From an uncultured Bacilli bacterium (GTDB taxonomy: Bacteria > Bacillota_I > Bacilli_A > RF39 > UBA660), in NCBI GenBank assembly GCA_947623755.1, contig CANQHB010000005.1:1-26082 (forward strand): a DNA stretch of 26,082 nt, read 5' to 3'. Below, piece after piece: positions 7,529 to 12,029 of the stretch. The notes below the pieces were generated by a model. That model searched no databases. It was given only the letters and a program-made list of their open reading frames with translations, and was not told the DNA's origin. Numbering within the stretch: position 1 is the stretch's first letter; the number at the start of each line of letters is the position of its first letter. Both the position numbers and the translations under genes were made by a program.

Positions 7529-7935
7529 TAGATATATATAATAATGTAACAGCCTTTATTAGTCTTAAACCCCGCAAGTTTTTACTTTTAGGCTTATCTC
7601 TTCTTTTTATCTTAATGGTTAGTTTCTTCTTATTAAGTTTTACGAAAATATCCGACAACTATCCCACTAAAGGTTATGTTACCTGTGATAAAGACTGCAT
7701 TTTAATGGCCTATCTTCCTAGTGACATTCCCTTAGAAGAAGTAACATTCAATAATAAGAATTATGATTATGAAGTATTAAATACGGAAATTTATGTTCCC
7801 GAACCCTCAATCGTTAGTTTAAAAAAAATCACTTTTAAAGTTAAACATAAATTTCAAAATAATGAAATCGTTAATCTAAATTTTTATTATCATAAACAAA
7901 GAATTATCGTCAAAATTAAAGATTTGATGTTTTAG
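7525..7935 (+). CDS. Small membrane-anchored exporter accessory protein (miniature HlyD-like?)
   Basis: A 136-residue protein coupled to the exporter by a four-base ATGA overlap. A cytoplasmic start (about 1-19) precedes one membrane helix (about 20-41) and an outer domain of about 95 residues rich in beta strands. The stretch YPTKGYVTCDKDCILMAYLPSD resembles the beginning of the barrel of HlyD-type membrane-fusion accessory proteins of bacteriocin exporters, but the long coiled-coil hairpin and lipoyl domains (normally 400+ residues in all) are absent. Position and topology argue for a role in peptide secretion; immunity is the alternative. Two cysteines (about residues 55 and 59) could form a disulfide outside the cell. 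Family membership is inference. Confidence 0.7.
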   Translation: MIDIYNNVTAFISLKPRKFLLLGLSLLFILMVSFFLLSFTKISDNYPTKGYVTCDKDCILMAYLPSDIPLEEVTFNNKNYDYEVLNTEIYVPEPSIVSLKKITFKVKHKFQNNEIVNLNFYYHKQRIIVKIKDLMF

Positions 7936-7952
7936 AAAGGAAGTATTTAAAG

Positions 7953-8090
7953 GTGGAAAATTTAAGTAGAGAATCTTTACTACAAATAGCTGGGGGAAAT
8001 ATCTCTATATTTCATACTGGCCTTAAATTAGCAAATATCCTTAAAAATTACTTTAAACTATTTATAATTTATAAAGGGAGGATGATTTAA
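7953..8090 (+). CDS. Double-glycine leader peptide 1 (putative bacteriocin)
   Basis: A 45-codon gene starting with GTG at 7953, 11 nt after AAAGGA. The start of the product, MENLSRESLLQIAGG, is a textbook double-glycine leader (LSxExLxxIxGG). Cutting after GG would release a 30-residue peptide beginning NISIFHTGLKLA, with net charge about +5 (four Lys, one Arg, no acidic residue) and hydrophobic, as in membrane-active class II bacteriocins. It has no cysteine. The last codons (KGRMI) are encoded by the ribosome binding site of the next gene, and the stop overlaps the next start as TAATG. It lies 17 nt after the accessory protein gene, in the exporter operon. Confidence 0.8.
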   Translation: MENLSRESLLQIAGGNISIFHTGLKLANILKNYFKLFIIYKGRMI

Positions 8091-8233
8091 TGCATACTTT
8101 AACTAATAATGAAATGCTTGAAATTAATGGTGGCGGTTTTTGGACTGCTTTAGGAGTGGGAATTATTACTGCTGGCGTCTTTATTGCCTCTGTAATTTAT
8201 GGTTATATTAATCCCAATTCATGCAACAAATGA
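8090..8233 (+). CDS. Double-glycine leader peptide 2 (putative bacteriocin)
   Basis: A 47-codon gene starting at the ATG at 8090, with GGGAGG (8077-8082) 7 nt upstream. The leader MHTLTNNEMLEINGG has the usual -4 Ile/-7 Met/-12 Leu pattern and ends in GG. The predicted mature peptide (32 residues) begins GFWTALGVGIITAG and continues as a single Gly-rich hydrophobic helix with GxxxG-like spacing, ending INPNSCNK. A third Gly follows the pair, so cleavage one residue later is possible. A lone cysteine lies four residues from the end. It reads as a pore-forming class II bacteriocin subunit; a signalling peptide is less likely given the hydrophobicity. Confidence 0.88.
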   Translation: MHTLTNNEMLEINGGGFWTALGVGIITAGVFIASVIYGYINPNSCNK

Positions 8234-8388
8234 GATTAACAAACGACGAACTTTTAAAAATAAGCGGTGGCTTTAGCCTAAATGGCACTTTAATTAGTGC
8301 TCTAACTCGTGTATTTACCACTATTATTGATTTCGGCAAAATGGTTGGAACCAGCCTAAGACGTAGTAAAGATAAGAATTATTGTTAG
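8230..8388 (+). CDS. Double-glycine leader peptide 3 (putative bacteriocin)
   Basis: A 52-codon gene whose ATG at 8230 overlaps the stop of peptide 2 as ATGA; a second in-frame ATG at 8221 would add three residues but sits deeper in the upstream gene. The leader MRLTNDELLKISGG is canonical (LTxDELxxIxGG). The mature part, 38 residues beginning FSLNGTLISALT, is an amphipathic helix-like segment with a basic tail (SLRRSKDKNYC), net charge about +4, and a single cysteine as the last residue. No separate ribosome binding site is seen, so translation is coupled to peptide 2. This suggests the two are made in a fixed ratio, as in two-peptide bacteriocins. Confidence 0.87.
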   Translation: MRLTNDELLKISGGFSLNGTLISALTRVFTTIIDFGKMVGTSLRRSKDKNYC

Positions 8389-8389
8389 T

Positions 8390-8420
8390 AAAAAAAGGGT
8401 TTTAATTTAGCCCTTTTTTT
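8390..8420 (+). terminator. Rho-independent terminator closing the bacteriocin-type operon
   Basis: AAAAAAAGGG (8390-8399), an 11-nt loop and CCCTTTTTTT (8411-8420) form a 10-bp stem whose 3' arm is the T-run. It begins right after the stop of peptide 3. Confidence 0.88.
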
Positions 8421-8422
8421 GA

Positions 8423-8428
8423 TATAAT
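8423..8428 (+). promoter_or_regulatory. -10 box for the small membrane protein gene
   Basis: TATAAT lies directly after the operon terminator and 17 bases before the ATG at 8445, with GGTGA between. The same TATAAT...GGTGAT...ATG layout is seen at 11477, 16743 and 19820. No clear -35 is present. Confidence 0.45.
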
Positions 8429-8444
8429 GAAATTGGTGAAAGCG

Positions 8445-8639
8445 ATGAAAAAAGGGTTTGCTTCAATGTATATGATTTATTCATTTTTTTTAATATTTAT
8501 TGTCATGATGCTATCTGTCTTAATGATTAATAGTTACAAAAGTAATTTCTTAAACAAGCTTAAAAATGACATTAAAACGGAATTAAATCTTTATGAGTTA
8601 GAACAAAAAACTATGGAAACTACCGAAACTACGGAATAA
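8445..8639 (+). CDS. Small single-pass membrane protein
   Basis: A 64-residue protein, not recognised by name. The start MKKGFASMYMIYSFFLIF is chosen at 8445 because GGTGA precedes it and because the upstream in-frame ATG at 8427 overlaps the -10 box. A basic start is followed by one long hydrophobic helix (about 6-28) and then a charged, probably helical tail ending METTETTE. The KKGF-hydrophobic layout recalls prepilin-like and competence pseudopilin starts, but the conserved Glu at +5 is absent. It sits just downstream of the bacteriocin-type operon with its own -10 box, so an immunity role is also conceivable; nothing in the sequence decides between these. Confidence 0.6.
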   Translation: MKKGFASMYMIYSFFLIFIVMMLSVLMINSYKSNFLNKLKNDIKTELNLYELEQKTMETTETTE

Positions 8640-8653
8640 AGAAGCAAAATCAC

Positions 8654-8682
8654 TTGAATAAAGCTTAAAGTGGTGATATACT
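8654..8682 (+). promoter_or_regulatory. Promoter of rpsU-yqeY
   Basis: TTGAAT (8654-8659), a 17-bp spacer and TATACT (8677-8682) with a TG extension (8674-8675). This is a good vegetative promoter 30 bases ahead of the rpsU ATG. Confidence 0.75.
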
Positions 8683-8712
8683 ATACATTGATTATGAAGG
8701 GAGGGATAATTA

Positions 8713-8901
8713 ATGACAAAAGTAATTGTTCAAAATGGAAACGTTGATGGCGCTTTAAAGAAATTTAAAGCTAAAGTTGCCCGGAGCGGTGTCCCTTCTG
8801 AGTTAAAGAAAAGAAAACATTATGAAAAACCAGGCGTACGTCGTAGAAATGAAAAAAAAGAACAAATGCGTAACGCTAAAAAACATCGTAATAATTATTA
8901 A
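8713..8901 (+). CDS. rpsU: 30S ribosomal protein bS21
   Basis: A 62-residue, highly basic protein with the bS21 pattern: VIVQNGNVDGALKKFKAKVARSG near the start, then KKRKHYEKPGVRRR and a Lys/Arg-rich tail. bS21 binds the small subunit near the anti-Shine-Dalgarno region. The start is fixed by AAGGGAGGG. The pairing with yqeY downstream (17-base gap) is the standard Firmicutes order. Confidence 0.97.
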   Translation: MTKVIVQNGNVDGALKKFKAKVARSGVPSELKKRKHYEKPGVRRRNEKKEQMRNAKKHRNNY

Positions 8902-8918
8902 ATAAAAGGGTGATTATC

Positions 8919-9353
8919 ATGAATAACCAAATTGCAAATGATTTACAAGCAGCCATGAAAAGTGGCGATAAATTTCGTTTATCTGTATTAAGAATGTTAA
9001 AAAGTGCTTTACAATTAGAAAAAATTAGTAAGAAGCATGATTTAACTGATGATGAAGTAATCGCTGTAATTAAGAAGCAAGTTAAAACGAGACGAGATTC
9101 CATTGTCGAATTTACGAAATACAATAAACTTGATGAAGTTGCGAAATTAAATGAAGAAATTGCCATTTTAAATGTTTACTTACCTGCTGAAATGTCAGAA
9201 GAAGAAATATCTAAAGTTATTGATGAAGTATTTGCTGAACTAAAACCTACAAGCATGAAAGAAATGGGCTTAGTTATGAAATCATTAACTCCCAAATTAC
9301 CTAATGCGGATATGTCTTTAGTAAGCAAATTAGTAAAAGAAAAATTAAGCTAG
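8919..9353 (+). CDS. yqeY: GatB/YqeY domain-containing protein
   Basis: A 144-residue protein matching the stand-alone YqeY family, which shares the helical tRNA-interacting tail domain of GatB (the amidotransferase that makes Gln-tRNA or Asn-tRNA). Family marks are MKSGDKFRLSVLRMLKSALQ near the start, VKTRRDSIVEFTKYNKLD in the middle, and PAEMSEEEISKVI and MKSLTPKLPNADMSLVSKLV near the end. The start is set at the ATG at 8919, 5 nt after GGGTG, rather than the in-frame GTG at 8910 that lies inside that site. The precise role of stand-alone YqeY is not settled. The gene ends inside a terminator hairpin. Confidence 0.93.
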   Translation: MNNQIANDLQAAMKSGDKFRLSVLRMLKSALQLEKISKKHDLTDDEVIAVIKKQVKTRRDSIVEFTKYNKLDEVAKLNEEIAILNVYLPAEMSEEEISKVIDEVFAELKPTSMKEMGLVMKSLTPKLPNADMSLVSKLVKEKLS

Positions 9354-9368
9354 AAAAATAGCTTTTTT
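9347..9368 (+). terminator. Terminator after yqeY
   Basis: AAGCTA (9347-9352), loop GAAAAA and TAGCTT (9359-9364) followed by Ts. The 6-bp stem includes the last codons of yqeY. Confidence 0.7.
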
Positions 9369-9370
9369 AA

Positions 9371-9399
9371 TTGCTTAATTATTAAAAATCTATTATAAT
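9371..9399 (+). promoter_or_regulatory. Promoter of the lipoprotein gene
   Basis: TTGCTT (9371-9376), a 17-bp spacer and TATAAT (9394-9399), 28 bases before the ATG at 9428. Confidence 0.65.
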
Positions 9400-9427
9400 A
9401 TAATTAAATAGTAAGGAGTGTGAGTAT

Positions 9428-9934
9428 ATGAAAAAAATCTTAAGTATCTTTATCTGTTTCTTGTTATTAATATCAGTTAGTGGCTGTGGGAAAAAATCTA
9501 GTACCAAAACTATTCTATGTACGGCAGAATCTGAAGCAGAAGACGCGTACGAAATGAAAAGCACAATGGAAATTAAATATAGCAAAAAAGATAATAAGCT
9601 TGACCAAATAATTCAAAAAGTCGAAATGAAATTTGACAAAGATAATGATAATGTTAAAGAAAATTTTGATGAATATGTTGAAATGCAAGAAGAAAACTTC
9701 AAAAAATATGAAGATGAATACAAAGGCGTCAAAATAGATTACCAAGTTGATAAGAAAAAATACACTATGAGCGCTAGCATAACAGTTGATGCCGAAAAAG
9801 CTGATGAAGACACATTTGAAATGACTGAATTACAAGACTTCATAGATGAAGATAAGATATTTGATTTAGACGCCTTCTGGGATGACTATGAAGAAACTAA
9901 AGATGAAGGCGATTTTAGTTGTAAAGAAAAATAG
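9428..9934 (+). CDS. Lipoprotein, possibly YehR/DUF1307-like
   Basis: A 168-residue secreted lipoprotein. The signal peptide MKKILSIFICFLLLISVSGC ends in a lipobox with the modified cysteine at C20. The mature part is short, strongly acidic and Lys/Glu-rich. The stretch YEDEYKGVKIDYQVDKKKY followed by ASITVDAEKAD resembles the core of YehR/DUF1307 lipoproteins, although I cannot confirm membership. Two further cysteines (the TILCTAE and FSCKEK segments) could bridge the two ends of the domain. It has its own promoter and terminator and is therefore monocistronic. The ligand or role is unknown. Confidence 0.8.
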   Translation: MKKILSIFICFLLLISVSGCGKKSSTKTILCTAESEAEDAYEMKSTMEIKYSKKDNKLDQIIQKVEMKFDKDNDNVKENFDEYVEMQEENFKKYEDEYKGVKIDYQVDKKKYTMSASITVDAEKADEDTFEMTELQDFIDEDKIFDLDAFWDDYEETKDEGDFSCKEK

Positions 9935-9955
9935 CTCGCTTTGAGTTATTTTTTC
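9929..9955 (+). terminator. Terminator after the lipoprotein gene
   Basis: AAATAGCTC (9929-9937) pairs with GAGTTATTT (9943-9951) through nine pairs including one G-U, with a 5-nt loop and a T-run. It overlaps the stop codon. Confidence 0.75.
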
Positions 9956-9984
9956 TTGACAAAAAGCATATAATATCATATAAT
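9956..9984 (+). promoter_or_regulatory. Consensus promoter of infC-rpmI-rplT
   Basis: TTGACA (9956-9961), a 17-bp spacer and TATAAT (9979-9984): a perfect vegetative promoter, about 140 bases before infC. A second TATAAT at 9969 is too close to the -35 to serve. Confidence 0.9.
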
Positions 9985-9990
9985 TATTAA

Positions 9991-10124
9991 GAAATTTAAA
10001 AAGGAAAGCGAATTTTATTCCACCTGATGAATATTAGTTCATGGGTAAAAAGCCAAAATTAAATCAAGGTTTTTTAGGTGGAATATAATGTATTCTACCT
10101 TTTTTAATTATTATGGAGGTGCTA
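9991..10124 (+). promoter_or_regulatory. L20-type leader with transcription attenuator
   Basis: The long leader of the infC operon can fold in two exclusive ways. ATTCCACCT (10017-10025) pairs perfectly with AGGTGGAAT (10076-10084), enclosing a small GATGAA/TTCAT hairpin. Alternatively AGGTGGAATA (10076-10085) pairs with TATTCTACCT (10091-10100), one G-U, directly followed by T6, a terminator. This is the layout of the Firmicutes L20 leader, in which ribosomal protein L20 binding favours termination and so represses its own operon. The structure is seen in the sequence; identity with the L20 leader family is inferred from position and layout. Confidence 0.85.
10076..10105 (+). terminator. Attenuator terminator in the infC leader
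   Basis: A 10-bp stem (10076-10085 with 10091-10100), a 5-nt loop TAATG and a T-run. Its 5' arm is the same segment that pairs with 10017-10025 in the antiterminator form. Confidence 0.85.
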
Positions 10125-10655
10125 ATTATAGCAAGTGCGAGTAAAGAGTTATTAATTAACGAACAAATTAGAGTAAATGAAATGATGGTAATTGGACCTA
10201 ACGGAGAACAAATGGGGCAAAAAAATTTAAATGACGCCTTAACGTTAGCGCGCTATGCCGGTCTTGACTTAGTCTTAATGAACGATAATGGGAATATGGC
10301 TGTGGCTAAGATTATGGATTACAATAAGTATCGTTATGAAAGACAAAAGAAACTTAAAGAAGCTCAAAAAAAGCAACGGGAAACTAACAAAGAATTAAAA
10401 GAGTATCGTCTTTCAGTCACGATTGATATTCATGACTTTGAAACCCGGGTTCGTAATGCTAAGGAATACTTAGTAAAAGGTCATAAAATTAAAGCTTTCA
10501 TTCGTTTTAAAGGCCGTCAAATGGCTCGACCTGAACTAGGTAAAGAAGTATTACTAAGATTTTACGAAGCTCTAAACGATGTGTCTACTATTGAAGCCGA
10601 ACCTAAAATGGACGGAAGGCAAATGTTTATGCTTTTAGCACCAAAAAGTAAGTAG
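10125..10655 (+). CDS. infC: Translation initiation factor IF-3
   Basis: A 176-residue IF-3 (B. subtilis has 173). N-domain: LLINEQIRVNEMMVIGPNGEQMG and ALTLARYAGLDLVLM; linker: YNKYRYERQKKLKEAQKKQ; C-domain: KEYRLSVTIDIHDFETRVRNAKEYL and KIKAFIRFKGRQM. The only upstream ATG (10113) contains the first base of the ribosome binding site GGAGGT (10115-10120), so the start must be ATT at 10125 or ATA at 10128. Non-AUG initiation of infC is the known self-control device: IF-3 rejects such codons and so limits its own synthesis. ATT is chosen because it is the start used in other bacteria; ATA has the better spacing (8 nt). First gene of the infC-rpmI-rplT operon behind the L20-type leader. Confidence 0.95.
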   Translation: MIASASKELLINEQIRVNEMMVIGPNGEQMGQKNLNDALTLARYAGLDLVLMNDNGNMAVAKIMDYNKYRYERQKKLKEAQKKQRETNKELKEYRLSVTIDIHDFETRVRNAKEYLVKGHKIKAFIRFKGRQMARPELGKEVLLRFYEALNDVSTIEAEPKMDGRQMFMLLAPKSK

Positions 10656-10669
10656 GAGGAAAATAAATT

Positions 10670-10864
10670 ATGGCAAAATGCAAACAAAAAACTCATAAAG
10701 CCAGTAGTAAGGTTTTAACTAAAAAGAAGAATGGTACCTTAACTTATAAAAAAGGTAATGGTAATCATAAAACTAACAAAGATACAGCCAAACAAGTACG
10801 TCAAAGAAGAAATAAAGGCGTTTTAGCAAAAGGAGAAGCTAGCAGATTAAAGTCTGTTATCTAG
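10670..10864 (+). CDS. rpmI: 50S ribosomal protein bL35
   Basis: A 64-residue, very basic protein with the bL35 pattern: KQKTHKASSK at the start, HKTNKDTAKQVRQRR in the middle and LKSVI at the end. AGGAGG precedes the ATG by about 9 nt. It lies 14 bases after infC and 9 before rplT in the usual order. Confidence 0.97.
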   Translation: MAKCKQKTHKASSKVLTKKKNGTLTYKKGNGNHKTNKDTAKQVRQRRNKGVLAKGEASRLKSVI

Positions 10865-10873
10865 GAGGGTAAA

Positions 10874-11419
10874 ATGACAAGAGTTAAAGGTGGAACTGTT
10901 TCCAAAACCAGAAGAAGAAAAGTATTAAAAGAAGCCAAAGGTTACTTTGGAAGTAAACATAGATTATATAAAACGGCTCAAGAACAAGTATTCCATAGTG
11001 GAGCTTATGCTTATCGTGACCGTAAAGCTAACAAAAGAAACTTCCGTAAACTTTGGATTACAAGAATTAATGCGGCATGCCGGGAAAATGAAATTAGCTA
11101 TTCTAAATTTATGAATGGTCTAGCTTTATCTGGTATTGAAATTAATCGTAAAGTTTTAAGTGAAATGGCTATTAATGATAGTGCTGCTTTCACTAATTTA
11201 GTAAAAATTAGCAAAGACGCTCTAGCTGGCAAAACACTAAAACCAGCCAAAGTAGAAGCTAAGAAAGAAGAACCTAAAACTTCTAAAAAAGAAGAAAAAA
11301 CAACTAAAGTTGATTATAGCAATATGACTTTAACTGAACTTAAAGCTTTAGCTAAAGAACAAGGCGTTAAAGGTTATTCTACGATGAAAAAAGACGAATT
11401 ACTAAAAAACTTAAAATAA
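10874..11419 (+). CDS. rplT: 50S ribosomal protein bL20 with extra C-terminal SAP/Rho-N-like module
   Basis: Residues 1-118 are a normal bL20: VKGGTVSKTRRRKVLKEAKGY, the long basic helix through YRDRKANKRNFRKLWITRINAACR, and SGIEINRKVLSEMAINDSAAF. bL20 is an early 23S assembly protein and in Firmicutes the repressor of its own operon through the leader RNA. Usual length is 117-120, but this protein runs to 181. Residues 119-148 are a Lys/Glu-rich linker, and 150-181 (MTLTELKALAKEQGVKGYS, then KKDELLKNLK) have the helix-extended-helix look of SAP/Rho N-terminal nucleic-acid-binding modules. The frame is continuous with no sign of error. A terminator follows at once. Confidence 0.96.
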   Translation: MTRVKGGTVSKTRRRKVLKEAKGYFGSKHRLYKTAQEQVFHSGAYAYRDRKANKRNFRKLWITRINAACRENEISYSKFMNGLALSGIEINRKVLSEMAINDSAAFTNLVKISKDALAGKTLKPAKVEAKKEEPKTSKKEEKTTKVDYSNMTLTELKALAKEQGVKGYSTMKKDELLKNLK

Positions 11420-11443
11420 GGCTATAAAATATAGTCTTTTTTT
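11420..11443 (+). terminator. Terminator after rplT
   Basis: GGCTATA (11420-11426), loop AAA, TATAGTC (11430-11436, one G-U) then T7. It begins on the base after the rplT stop. Confidence 0.85.
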
Positions 11444-11476
11444 GTTTAACTTCTTTTTTTTTTCTTAATTTTTTGA

Positions 11477-11482
11477 TATAAT
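11477..11482 (+). promoter_or_regulatory. -10 box for the kinase-alaS pair
   Basis: TATAAT at 11477-11482, 18 bases before the ATG at 11501, with AAGGTGAT as ribosome binding site between them. No convincing -35. Confidence 0.5.
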
Positions 11483-11500
11483 CATACATAAGGTGATATT

Positions 11501-12028
11501 ATGAAAATTTACTTAGTCGCAGGCAAAGCCGGAAGTGGCAAATCTGAAGTTGCCAAAATTATTAAAGAATATTATCAAGCTTTTGGTAAAAGAGTCTTAA
11601 TTACGGAATTTAGTAAATATCTTAAAATGTATGCTAAAGAAGTTTTAAATTGGCATGTCGATGAACCAAAACCTCGTCGCTTTTTACAAGATATTGGAGT
11701 TACCATAAGAGAAAATATGGGTATGCCTCTTATGCTTATCAATCGTATGATGGAGGATATTAAAGTTTATGAATTATATTTTGATATCGTTATTATAAGT
11801 GACGTTCGTCTTCCTGAAGAAATCGAAGAATTTAAGAAAAAATATCAAGATTGTAAATCCATTTATATTGTCAATCAATTTGAAGAAAGCAAACTTACTG
11901 TAAAAGAACAAACACATATTACTGAGACAGCTTTAGAAAATTACGGTAATTTTGATATAACTATCACTAATGATAATATTAATACTTTAGAAAGTAAAGT
12001 AGTTTCATTCCTAGAGGGGGAAAAATAA
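11501..12028 (+). CDS. P-loop kinase, deoxynucleoside monophosphate kinase-like
   Basis: A 175-residue protein with Walker A GKAGSGKS at residues 8-15 near the N-terminus, a LID-like basic/acidic middle region, and the strand-plus-motif VIISDVRLPEEIEEFKK (about 97-115) that is characteristic of phage-type dNMP kinases and related dephospho-CoA/adenylate kinase-like folds. It would phosphorylate a small substrate with ATP; which one cannot be told. The start has a good AGGTGAT site. It ends one base before the alaS start, so the two are co-transcribed. Confidence 0.75.
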   Translation: MKIYLVAGKAGSGKSEVAKIIKEYYQAFGKRVLITEFSKYLKMYAKEVLNWHVDEPKPRRFLQDIGVTIRENMGMPLMLINRMMEDIKVYELYFDIVIISDVRLPEEIEEFKKKYQDCKSIYIVNQFEESKLTVKEQTHITETALENYGNFDITITNDNINTLESKVVSFLEGEK

Positions 12029-12029
12029 A

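Noticed and set aside
8427..8444. Upstream ATG for the 64-residue membrane protein
   Set aside because: It overlaps the TATAAT box and would lie before the likely transcript start; GGTGA points to 8445.
10113..10124. ATG at 10113 as infC start
   Set aside because: Its own bases and the next codons are the ribosome binding site GGAGGT; nothing upstream could direct initiation there.
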